The translations under genes and the position numbers were made by a program. Source: Oscillospiraceae bacterium (lineage in GTDB: Bacteria > Bacillota > Clostridia > Oscillospirales > Acutalibacteraceae). From it: a stretch of DNA of 64,000 bases. A model generated the notes under the pieces. It did no database searches, had not been told where the DNA came from, and saw only the letters and a list, made by a program, of their open reading frames with translations. This document shows positions 34,849 through 42,874 of this stretch, one piece after another. Where the stretch lies: the NCBI GenBank assembly GCA_025757685.1, contig CP107220.1, forward strand, positions 273,501-337,500, given 5' to 3'. Every line of letters starts with the position of its first letter. Position 1 is the first letter of the stretch.

Positions 34849-35865
34849 ATGAAGTACATTGAATTTGACAGAACCAAACCGCTGGATTTTATCCCCATCG
34901 GCCGCATTGCCATTGATTTTAACCCCACGGATATGTATAAGCCGCTGTCCCAGTCGTCTAACTTTAACAAGTATGTAGGCGGCTCTCCGGCCAATATTGC
35001 CGTAGGCCTGGCCCGGCTGGGCTGCAAGGTGGGCTTTTGCGGCTGTGTGTCTGCCGACCAGTTTGGGGACTATGTGGTGGAGTATTTCCAAAATGAGGGA
35101 ATCGACACCTCCCATGTGACCCGAGCCAAGAACGGCGAGTGCATTGGTCTGACTTTTACGGAAATTCTGTCTAAAGAGCAGTCCTCCATCTTAATGTATC
35201 GGGATAATGTGGCAGATTTTTGCCTGGCGCCGGAGGATATTGACGAGGCGTATATTGCTTCTGCTAAGGCCATTGTGATCAGCGGTACGGCGCTGGCCAA
35301 GTCTCCGTCCAGAGAGGCCTGCTTAAAGGCCATGATGCTGGCCCAGAAAAACAATGTGCGCATTATCTTTGACATCGACTATCGGGCGTACACCTGGCAG
35401 TCCAAGGACGAGATTGCTGTGTATTACAGCTTAGTGGCTCGCGGTGCGGATATTATTATGGGCTCTCGTGAGGAATTTGATCTGATGGAGGGCATTGTGG
35501 GCGTAAAAGGCTCCGACCCGGAGAGCGCCCGCTACTGGCAGTCCTTTGGTGCGACGATTTGCGTCATTAAGCACGGCAAAGACGGTTCCACCGCCTACAC
35601 CAACGACGGCAATTATTACTCCATTAAGCCCTTCCCGGCGGTGGTGCTCAAGGGCTTTGGCGGCGGCGACGGCTACGGTTCCGCTTTTCTGTACAGCCTG
35701 CTGCAAGGCAAAGAGATGATCGAGTGCCTGGAGTTCGGCTCCGCCTCGGCCTCTATGCTCATTTCCGCCCACAGTTGCTCGGACGCTATGCCCACCGCAG
35801 AGGCAGTGGCGGCCTTTATTAAGAAAAGCAAGGAAGAATACGGCGAAATGGTGGCTCGCGCCTGA
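34849..35865 (+). CDS. iolC: PfkB-family sugar kinase, IolC-like (5-dehydro-2-deoxygluconokinase)
   Basis: 338 residues; ribokinase fold. The GGSPANIAVGLARLG motif and the C-terminal GFGGGDGYGSAF, which contains the catalytic Asp at about 274, match PfkB signatures. The start RTKPLDFIPIGRIAIDFNP is typical of IolC, which phosphorylates 5-dehydro-2-deoxygluconate in myo-inositol breakdown. It follows the aldolase by 37 bp, matching consecutive steps of the pathway. Confidence 0.82.
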   Translation: MKYIEFDRTKPLDFIPIGRIAIDFNPTDMYKPLSQSSNFNKYVGGSPANIAVGLARLGCKVGFCGCVSADQFGDYVVEYFQNEGIDTSHVTRAKNGECIGLTFTEILSKEQSSILMYRDNVADFCLAPEDIDEAYIASAKAIVISGTALAKSPSREACLKAMMLAQKNNVRIIFDIDYRAYTWQSKDEIAVYYSLVARGADIIMGSREEFDLMEGIVGVKGSDPESARYWQSFGATICVIKHGKDGSTAYTNDGNYYSIKPFPAVVLKGFGGGDGYGSAFLYSLLQGKEMIECLEFGSASASMLISAHSCSDAMPTAEAVAAFIKKSKEEYGEMVARA

Positions 35866-35889
35866 CGAACCGCCACCCGGAATAAAAAA

Positions 35890-35930
35890 CAGACTCGTAT
35901 GTAGTGATCCTATATACGGGTCTTTTTATT
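35890..35930 (+). terminator. Terminator after iolC-like gene
   Basis: AGACTCGTAT pairs with ATACGGGTCT (two G-T pairs), followed by TTTTTATTTT. Confidence 0.8.
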
Positions 35931-35950
35931 TTCAAATGGGAGGTTCTGCA

Positions 35951-38611
35951 ATGCAGGCATACAGATGGACGGCAGAGCGGGTGCTGCGGGAGCTGAACAG
36001 CGCCCCCGGCGGGCTGAGCCGCAAACAGGCGGCTGCCCGGCTGGCAAAACATGGCGAAAACCGGCTGGCGCGGAAAAAGGGAGACAGCCTGTGGCGGCGG
36101 TTTATGCTGCAATTATCCGACCCGATGATCCTGGTGCTGCTGGCAGCGGCCGCCGTGTCTGCGGTGCTGTGTGTAGTGCACCGGGAATTCCCGGCGGATG
36201 TGCTGATCATTATGACTGTGGTGACGGTGAATGCCGTCTTAGGTGTGGTGCAGGAGAGCAAGGCGGAAAAGGCCATTGCCGCATTGCAGGAGATGACCCC
36301 GGCCACCTCTCGGGTGCTGCGGGGCGGGGCAGAGTGTACCGTGCCCAGCCGCACTCTGGTGCCCGGCGATGTGGTGCTGCTGTCTGCCGGTGACCGTATT
36401 CCCGCAGACTGCCGGGTGCTGGAGAGCATTGGCCTGCGGGTGGAGGAATCCGCCCTTACCGGCGAGTCCCAGCCGGTGGAAAAATCCGCGGCCCCTTTGC
36501 CGGACGATGGGCAGGCGCTGCCACCCTCCGCTTGCAGCAATTTGGTATTTATGGGTGCCAATGTGGTGTACGGCCGCGGGCGTGCTGTGGTGATTGCCAC
36601 CGGTATGGACACGCAAATGGGACGCATTGCCCACGCCCTGAACACCGCCGGACAGAACGCCACGCCTCTGCAAAAGAAATTGACCCAGCTGTCTAAAATT
36701 TTGTCCCTGCTGGTGCTGGCCATCTGTGCCGGGATCTTTGCGTTAGATGTAGGGCGCAGCTTACTGGCAGGCGGGCTGACCTTTAGCGGCGCGCTGTCCA
36801 CCTTTATGGTGGCGGTGTCCCTGGCGGTGGCTGCCATTCCGGAGGGACTGGCAGCGGTGGTGACTATTGTGCTGTCCATCGGCGTGACCAAAATGAGCCG
36901 CCGCCACGCAGTGATCCGGCGACTGACGGCGGTGGAGACCCTGGGCTGTACGCAGGTGATCTGCTCGGACAAAACCGGCACGCTGACTCAAAATAAAATG
37001 ACCGTTACCGCCCGCACCGGTGTGCCGCCGGAGCAGCTCATGACCGCTATGGCGCTGTGTTCGGACGCCCACCGGGCCGGGGACCGCATGGAGGGTGAAC
37101 CCACAGAGGTGGCGCTGGTGCAGGACGCGGCAGACCTGGGGTTGGAAAAGGCGGCGCTGGAGCGGCAGTACCCCCGGGTGGGGGAACTGCCCTTTGACTC
37201 TGCCCGCAAGATGATGACGACGCTCCACCGCACCCCGGAAGGCGTGGTACAGTACACCAAGGGTGCGCCGGATGTGGTACTGAAGCGGTGCACCCACACC
37301 TGGCAGCAGGGGAGGGTGGTTCCCTTGACTGCGGATCTGCGCCGCCGGATCCTGGACGAAAATCGGCGTATGGCAGACCGGGCGCTACGGGTGCTTTGCG
37401 CTGCAACCAGGCAGTACCCGTCCCTGCCGTCTGCCCGGTCGCCGGAGGCACTGGAACAGGGGCTTTGCTACCTGGGGCTGGTGGGTATGATGGATCCGGT
37501 GCGCCCGGAGGCGGTGGAGGCCATTGCCGCTTGTCGCCAAGCGGGCATTCGTCCGGTGATGATCACCGGCGATCATCGGGATACTGCCGCGGCCACTGCT
37601 CGGCAGCTGGGGATCTTGGAGCCGGAGGGGGAAGTGCTCACCGGCGCCCAGCTGAGCCAAATGGACGATCGGGCATTGGACGATGCCGTTGCCCGGTGCA
37701 GTGTGTTTGCCCGTGTGCAGCCGAAGCATAAGGTGCGCATTGTAGAAGCCTTTCATCGGCAGGGGGCTGTGACTGCCATGACCGGCGACGGGGTTAACGA
37801 CGCCCCGGCCATTCAGGCGGCGGATATTGGCGTAGGCATGGGCATGACCGGCACGGATGTGACCAAGAACGTGGCGGATATGGTACTGACGGACGACAAT
37901 TTTGCCACCATTGTGGCGGCCGTGGAGGAGGGCCGCCGGGTGTATGACAATATCCGCAAGTCTATTCAGTTTTTGCTGTCCTCTAACTTGGCAGAGGTGC
38001 TCACCATTTTGGTGGCCACTCTGCTGGGCTTTACCATTTTGGAGCCGGTACACCTTCTGTGGATCAATTTGATCACCGATTGCTTCCCGGCGCTGGCACT
38101 GGGTATGGAGCGGGGCGAGCCGGAGATCATGCGCCGTCGCCCTCGAGATCCAAAGGACGGCATTTTTGCAGGGGGTATGGGCTTCGATGTGGCCTGGCAG
38201 GGACTGCTGGTAACGGCGGTGACCCTGCTGGCCTACTTCAGCGGTCTGCTGCTTACCTGCCCGGTACAAATGGACTGGGCGGCACTGGTACGTATTACGG
38301 ACCCGCTGGCCCATAAAACCGGCATGACCATGGCGTTTTTTACCCTGTCTATGGCGGAGATCTTCCATAGCTTTAATATGCGCTCGCGCCGGGCCAGTTT
38401 GTTCTCTATGGGGCAAAACGGCTATTTGTGGGGTGCCATGTTGCTGTCTTTGGTGCTGTCCACGGTGGTGCTGTATGTGCCGGCGTTGGCTGCGGCCTTT
38501 GATTTTGTTCCTCTGTCCGGTACAGCCTACGGTGCGTCGATGGCGCTGGCCCTGGCAGTGATTCCGGTGGTGGAGTTGGTCAAGGCAGTGCAGCGGGCCG
38601 TCCATCGTTAA
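35951..38611 (+). CDS. P-type calcium-transporting ATPase (PMCA/SERCA-like)
   Basis: 886 residues. N-terminal cation-ATPase domain, actuator loop with TGES (ALTGESQPVEK), phosphorylation site SDKTGTLTQNKM with Asp at about 340, PEGLAAVVT in helix M4 typical of type II pumps, ATP-binding KGAPD, MITGDH and TGDGVNDAPA hinge. Exports Ca2+ (possibly Mn2+) from the cytoplasm. ATG 35951 follows GGGAGGT by 7 nt. Length is typical (about 880-900). Monocistronic between two terminators. Confidence 0.92.
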   Translation: MQAYRWTAERVLRELNSAPGGLSRKQAAARLAKHGENRLARKKGDSLWRRFMLQLSDPMILVLLAAAAVSAVLCVVHREFPADVLIIMTVVTVNAVLGVVQESKAEKAIAALQEMTPATSRVLRGGAECTVPSRTLVPGDVVLLSAGDRIPADCRVLESIGLRVEESALTGESQPVEKSAAPLPDDGQALPPSACSNLVFMGANVVYGRGRAVVIATGMDTQMGRIAHALNTAGQNATPLQKKLTQLSKILSLLVLAICAGIFALDVGRSLLAGGLTFSGALSTFMVAVSLAVAAIPEGLAAVVTIVLSIGVTKMSRRHAVIRRLTAVETLGCTQVICSDKTGTLTQNKMTVTARTGVPPEQLMTAMALCSDAHRAGDRMEGEPTEVALVQDAADLGLEKAALERQYPRVGELPFDSARKMMTTLHRTPEGVVQYTKGAPDVVLKRCTHTWQQGRVVPLTADLRRRILDENRRMADRALRVLCAATRQYPSLPSARSPEALEQGLCYLGLVGMMDPVRPEAVEAIAACRQAGIRPVMITGDHRDTAAATARQLGILEPEGEVLTGAQLSQMDDRALDDAVARCSVFARVQPKHKVRIVEAFHRQGAVTAMTGDGVNDAPAIQAADIGVGMGMTGTDVTKNVADMVLTDDNFATIVAAVEEGRRVYDNIRKSIQFLLSSNLAEVLTILVATLLGFTILEPVHLLWINLITDCFPALALGMERGEPEIMRRRPRDPKDGIFAGGMGFDVAWQGLLVTAVTLLAYFSGLLLTCPVQMDWAALVRITDPLAHKTGMTMAFFTLSMAEIFHSFNMRSRRASLFSMGQNGYLWGAMLLSLVLSTVVLYVPALAAAFDFVPLSGTAYGASMALALAVIPVVELVKAVQRAVHR

Positions 38612-38624
38612 ATCTGCAAATAAA

Positions 38625-38662
38625 GTGCGGCAGGCAAGGAAATTTGCCCGCCGCCTTTTTCA
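38625..38662 (+). terminator. Terminator after P-type ATPase
   Basis: GCGGCAGGCAA pairs with TTGCCCGCCGC with one A-C mismatch, followed by CTTTTTC. Confidence 0.8.
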
Positions 38663-38717
38663 TTTTAACACTTCCTTTTCCTGTGGTTTTATGCTATGAT
38701 AAAGGACGGTGATTTGG

Positions 38718-40076
38718 GTGCAACTCAAAAAGAATGACGAGATTCAACTGAATATAACCGCCCTGACTTCCGAGGGCAGCGCCATCGGGCGCAAGGACGG
38801 CGTGCCGATTTTTGTGCGCGGCGGCGTGCCCGGTGATGTGGTTACGGCGCATATCATTAAAGCCAAAAAGAACTATGCTGTTGCCCGGCTGCAGCAGGTG
38901 CTGGAGCCATCGCCTCATCGGGTGGAGAGTGACTGCCCGGTGTCCGCCCAGTGCGGCGGCTGTGCCTTTCGCACGGTGGATTACGCGGAGGAACTGCGCT
39001 TTAAGCAGCAGCGGATCGACGATGCTTTTCAGCGGATCGGCCACCTGGATTTGCAGGTGGAGGGCGTGTTGGCAGCGCCCGATACCGTGCGCTATCGCAA
39101 TAAAGCCCAGTACCCGGTGCAGCTGCAAGACGGCCGACCGGCAGCCGGTTTTTATGCCTATAAAAGCCACCGTGTGGTGCCTACCGGAGATTGCCTGCTC
39201 CAGTGTACGGATTTTTCCGCCGGTGTGGCGGCTTGCCTGCAATGGGCGGAAGAACATCAAATTTCCGTATATAATGAGGAGACCGGCACCGGCCTGCTGC
39301 GCCACTTGTATTTCCGCAAGGGCCAGGCTACCGGCCAGGTGCTGGCTTGTATTGTGATCAACGGCACGGATCTGCCCGGCGGGGACGCACTTTGCGCCGC
39401 CTTGCGTGCCGCTGTGCCCGGTTTGGTGGGCGTGGTGCTAAACAGCAACACCCGGCGTACCAATGTGATTTTGGGTGACCGGGATCGGCTGCTTTGGGGC
39501 AAGGGCGAACTGCTGGACAAGCTGTGCGGCAAAACCTTTGCCATCGGCCCCCATGCTTTTTATCAAGTCAATCACGACCAATGTGAACGCTTGTATGCGC
39601 TGGCAGGTGATTTTGCCGACTTGACCGGCGACCAGGTGCTGCTGGATCTGTACTGCGGCGTGGGCACCATCGGCCTGACTTTGGCGGATCGCTGCCGCCG
39701 GTTGATCGGCGTGGAGGTGGTTCCCCAGGCGGTGGAGAACGCCCGGGAGAATGCCCGGCGCAACGGTATTGAGAATGCAGAATTTTTGTGTGCGGACGCA
39801 GCCGGGGCGGCAACGCAGTTGGCATCCCAGGGCGTGCGCCCGGATGTGGCCATCGTAGACCCACCACGCAAGGGCTGCGCGCCGGAGGTGTTCGCCGCTA
39901 TTGATAAAATGGGTATTGAGCGGTTGGTGTATGTGTCCTGCGACCCGGCAACTTTGGCACGGGACTTGGCGCTTTTGGCCGCCATGGGCTACACCGCCCG
40001 CCGCGCCTGCGGCGTGGACCTGTTCCCTCGCACCCCCCATGTGGAGACCGTGGTGCTGGTGGAAAAGAATGGATGA
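38718..40076 (+). CDS. 23S rRNA (uracil-5)-methyltransferase, RlmD/RumA type
   Basis: About 452 residues. N-terminal TRAM domain, a [4Fe-4S] Cys set (CPVSAQCGGC ... ), SAM motif LDLYCGVGTIGLTLA and the catalytic YVSCDPATLARD with Cys at about 408. It forms m5U in 23S rRNA (U1939 and/or U747; Firmicutes enzymes may do both, RlmCD). GTG 38718 gives the family-typical N-terminus QLKKNDEIQLNITALTSEG; GTG 38709 is an alternative. Confidence 0.9.
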   Translation: MQLKKNDEIQLNITALTSEGSAIGRKDGVPIFVRGGVPGDVVTAHIIKAKKNYAVARLQQVLEPSPHRVESDCPVSAQCGGCAFRTVDYAEELRFKQQRIDDAFQRIGHLDLQVEGVLAAPDTVRYRNKAQYPVQLQDGRPAAGFYAYKSHRVVPTGDCLLQCTDFSAGVAACLQWAEEHQISVYNEETGTGLLRHLYFRKGQATGQVLACIVINGTDLPGGDALCAALRAAVPGLVGVVLNSNTRRTNVILGDRDRLLWGKGELLDKLCGKTFAIGPHAFYQVNHDQCERLYALAGDFADLTGDQVLLDLYCGVGTIGLTLADRCRRLIGVEVVPQAVENARENARRNGIENAEFLCADAAGAATQLASQGVRPDVAIVDPPRKGCAPEVFAAIDKMGIERLVYVSCDPATLARDLALLAAMGYTARRACGVDLFPRTPHVETVVLVEKNG

Positions 40077-40160
40077 TCAATAGCGTGTTTTATGGCACTA
40101 TAATTTAACTTTTCAGCCTTTTTATACCGCATAATAATATTTTGATGGGAAGGTGTTTTA

Positions 40161-41018
40161 ATGACCTATGGAAAGGTAATAGAGTTGTTTCTAGTTAATG
40201 GAACGGCAGACAGTTTGATTACGGCTGAGTTGTCAAATTGGAATGGAATGGCAGTTAAGATTCCGCGTGTTGAACTTTCTTCTTGCAATAATGACGATAT
40301 TACTAAACCGGGCGTTTATTTCCTGTTTTGTAAAGAGGACGATGGATCGGATTCTGTGTATATTGGAGAAGCCGAGAATGTTCAAGAAAGACTTAAACAG
40401 CATGTTAGGGACTACCAATCCGATAAAGAAACATATTATTGGAATACTGCTGTTATTTTTGTGGGAAGAGACTTAAATAAAGCGATGATTAGATATCTTG
40501 AAAATCAATTTGTTCAGATTGCGAGAGAGAGCAAAAGGTATTTAGTGCTAACTAAAAACACTTATCAGAATACAGTTTTAAAAGACTCACAAAAAGCCGT
40601 GATGGAAGAGTTTATTGATAATGTCAAAACATTAATCAATGCACTCGGATATAAAGTGTTAGAGCCCTTGGTCCAGGCAGATTTATCAAGTCGTAAAATT
40701 GATGATGAGGTGCTCTATATTACAAGTGGTTCTGTAAACGCACGAGGTATGGTAACTTCTGAGGGCTTTGTGGTGCTATCCGGAACTACAGTGAATGAAA
40801 CAACAGCACAATCGTTGAGCCCCGGAATGTTGAAATTGCGAAAAGATTTGCTTGATTCAACTAAGGTCGAAAATTTGACGACAATTGAGGACATTTTATT
40901 TTCAAGTTCGTCTGCTGCGGCTGATTTCGTTTTGGGTTACAGTGCAAGTGGACCTCGATCATGGAAAGCAAAAAATGGAAGAACTTTAAAGGAAATTGAA
41001 ATTAGTTTGTCGAATTGA
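40161..41018 (+). CDS. GIY-YIG nuclease domain protein with C-terminal DUF4357
   Basis: 285 residues. The GIY-YIG-like core spans about 50-130: GVYFLFC then VYIGEAENVQERLKQH, with Glu in MIRYLENQF as the possible metal ligand. The C-terminal part SAAADFVLGYSASGPRSWK resembles DUF4357, which is often attached to GIY-YIG or restriction-related proteins. The canonical GIY/YIG Tyr pair is kept as VYF and VYIG. The gene is much more A/T-rich than its neighbours and uses AT-ending codons, pointing to horizontal transfer. A TATAAT at 40099-40104 lies upstream. Role in DNA defence or repair is inferred only. Confidence 0.78.
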   Translation: MTYGKVIELFLVNGTADSLITAELSNWNGMAVKIPRVELSSCNNDDITKPGVYFLFCKEDDGSDSVYIGEAENVQERLKQHVRDYQSDKETYYWNTAVIFVGRDLNKAMIRYLENQFVQIARESKRYLVLTKNTYQNTVLKDSQKAVMEEFIDNVKTLINALGYKVLEPLVQADLSSRKIDDEVLYITSGSVNARGMVTSEGFVVLSGTTVNETTAQSLSPGMLKLRKDLLDSTKVENLTTIEDILFSSSSAAADFVLGYSASGPRSWKAKNGRTLKEIEISLSN

Positions 41019-41116
41019 GATTATCAGTAAGAATTGCTAAGTTTGTAAGCTCGAAAGCAAGTCTATTTAGTGTGAATTTGATAAAAAGCAAATTGCTTGA
41101 CGAAAGGACGAGGTAA

Positions 41117-41380
41117 ATGAAACTGAAAGACGGTATGGTGCTGGGGCATGTGGATGGCGAGGATTTTGCCATTGCTACCGGCAAGGCCATGAAGCACTTT
41201 AACGGTGTGATTCACAACAATCCCACGGCGGCATTTTTGTTTGAGCTGCTCCAGACGGAGCAGACGGAGGACAGCCTGGTGGCGGCGCTCACGGAGAAAT
41301 ACGATGTAGACGCAGATACAGCTCGGGCGGATGTGCGTGAAATGCTGGATACCCTGCGGGCTGCCGGGGTGCTGGACTGA
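41117..41380 (+). CDS. PqqD-like small protein (RiPP-recognition-element fold)
   Basis: 87 residues, matching the PqqD family: MKLKDGMVLGHVDGEDFAI, the FNGVIHNNPTAAFLFELL segment, then a helical C-terminus ending LRAAGVLD. PqqD-type domains bind leader peptides of ribosomally made, modified peptides, though many orphan copies exist. GACGAGGT precedes ATG. It is immediately followed (2 bp) by a nucleotidyltransferase-like gene. No precursor peptide or radical SAM maturase is next to it. Confidence 0.8.
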   Translation: MKLKDGMVLGHVDGEDFAIATGKAMKHFNGVIHNNPTAAFLFELLQTEQTEDSLVAALTEKYDVDADTARADVREMLDTLRAAGVLD

Positions 41381-41382
41381 GT

Positions 41383-42498
41383 ATGCAGACGATCACCGGC
41401 GATCTTTTGCAGGACAGTCTGCTGCACCTGCTCTATTGTGCTTTAAAAGAGGAAAAACCGGCGCTGCCTACGGATTTGAACTGGGAGGCGCTGTTGCAGT
41501 TGGCCAATCGCCAGCAGGTATACAACACCGTGCTGCCGGTGCTGGAAAAGGCGGCGGTGCTGCCGCCGGAGCAGCTGCAGCGTTGGAACGACTATCGCTT
41601 AACGGAGCTGCAGCGTACCCTGTATGTGAACAGCCAGCGACAAGCCGTTTGTGCGGATTTGGAGGCGCAGAACATTCGTTATATGTTTTTAAAGGGCTTG
41701 GTTCTGCGGGCGCTTTATCCCCAGACCATGATGCGCCAAATGAGCGATAATGATATTCTGTTCGACCCCGATCGGCGCGGCGATCTGGCCAAGATCATGC
41801 GTGAGCACCAGTTCACCTTAACGGTGGCTACGGACAAGTCAGATGATTACTACAAAGAACCCAACTGCCTGATCGAGTTCCATCGGGAGTTGTTTAACCA
41901 CGCCGATTTGCAAACTGCCTTTCCGGCGGCGCTGGTGTGGCAACATGCGGTGCCGGACCCGGATCATCCCTGCTGCTACCGTATGTCCCCGGAGGATAAT
42001 TATCTGTTCACTCTGGGTCATATGTACAAGCACTATATTATGGAGGGCTGCGGCGTTCGATTCCTTTGCGATATGTATTTGCTGCGCGCCAAGCAGCCGC
42101 AGATGAACATGAAATATGTGGAGTCTATGGTGGCGAAGATGAGGATCTCCCCCTTTCACCAAACGGTGATCGGTTTGGCGGAGGCGGTGTTTGCCGGCGG
42201 CGAACTGACTGACGACGGCCGGCAGCTGTTGAACGATATGTTTTCCGGTACCGTTTACGGCAAGGGCAAGACCATGGCGGAGAAAGTGGACGAGCACGGC
42301 GGCAAAGGACGCTATATTCTCTCTCGCCTGTTTCCCAAAGTATCCATTATGAAAAACACCTACCCGGTGCTGGAAAAATGCCCCGTTTTGCTGCCTTTCT
42401 ATTATCTTGTGCGGTTGTTCAGCCGCCTGCGGCATCGAAAAAAAGAAATTCGCAGCGAGGTTCGCCAGCTAAAGAACAGCAAAGGGGATCGGCCGTGA
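41383..42498 (+). CDS. Nucleotidyltransferase family protein (NTP_transf_5-like)
   Basis: 371 residues. The core motif FLKGLVLRALYPQTMMRQ then SDNDILFD resembles PF14907-type nucleotidyltransferases (usually KG ... R ... DIDLL); here the first Asp pair reads DND. A C-terminal basic tail (RLRHRKKEIRSEVRQLKN) follows. Family members often accompany PqqD-like proteins in peptide or polysaccharide clusters. Substrate unknown. It overlaps fluC by 4 bp at GTGA. Confidence 0.72.
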   Translation: MQTITGDLLQDSLLHLLYCALKEEKPALPTDLNWEALLQLANRQQVYNTVLPVLEKAAVLPPEQLQRWNDYRLTELQRTLYVNSQRQAVCADLEAQNIRYMFLKGLVLRALYPQTMMRQMSDNDILFDPDRRGDLAKIMREHQFTLTVATDKSDDYYKEPNCLIEFHRELFNHADLQTAFPAALVWQHAVPDPDHPCCYRMSPEDNYLFTLGHMYKHYIMEGCGVRFLCDMYLLRAKQPQMNMKYVESMVAKMRISPFHQTVIGLAEAVFAGGELTDDGRQLLNDMFSGTVYGKGKTMAEKVDEHGGKGRYILSRLFPKVSIMKNTYPVLEKCPVLLPFYYLVRLFSRLRHRKKEIRSEVRQLKNSKGDRP

Positions 42499-42857
42499 TA
42501 AACGTACTTTTTGTAGGTCTGGGCGGCTTTGTGGGTGCAATACTGCGCTATCTGCTTGGACTGGTCCCGGTGCGCCAAACGCCTTTTCCCATTATCACCC
42601 TGTGCATCAACGTGCTGGGCGCCTTTGGAATTGGGCTGCTGGCCGCATTGTGTGAAAGGCATAAAATCAATTCCCAGCCGCTGCTGCTGTTTTTGAAGGT
42701 GGGGCTTTGCGGCGGGTTTACCATATTTTCCACCTTCTCGTTGGAGACCTATGACCTGCTGAGCAGCGGGCGCACGGCACCGGCGATCTTGTATGCGCTG
42801 CTGAGCGTAGGCTTGTGCCTGCTGGCCATCTTCGGGGCCCGGGCGCTGATTCATTGA
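42495..42857 (+). CDS. fluC: Fluoride channel FluC (CrcB)
   Basis: 120 residues with four membrane helices. Hallmarks are GGFVGAILRYLLG, NVLGAFGIGLLAAL and GLCGGFTIFSTFSLET (the Phe box and Thr/Ser that line the pore). It forms an antiparallel dimer that exports fluoride. GTG 42495 overlaps the preceding stop. Only one copy is seen, consistent with a homodimer. No fluoride riboswitch was recognised upstream. Confidence 0.92.
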   Translation: MINVLFVGLGGFVGAILRYLLGLVPVRQTPFPIITLCINVLGAFGIGLLAALCERHKINSQPLLLFLKVGLCGGFTIFSTFSLETYDLLSSGRTAPAILYALLSVGLCLLAIFGARALIH

Positions 42858-42874
42858 CTTTCGGAGGAAGACCA

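Noticed and set aside
42378..42494. Fluoride riboswitch upstream of fluC
   Set aside because: fluC overlaps the preceding gene and no riboswitch-like fold with its conserved core is visible.
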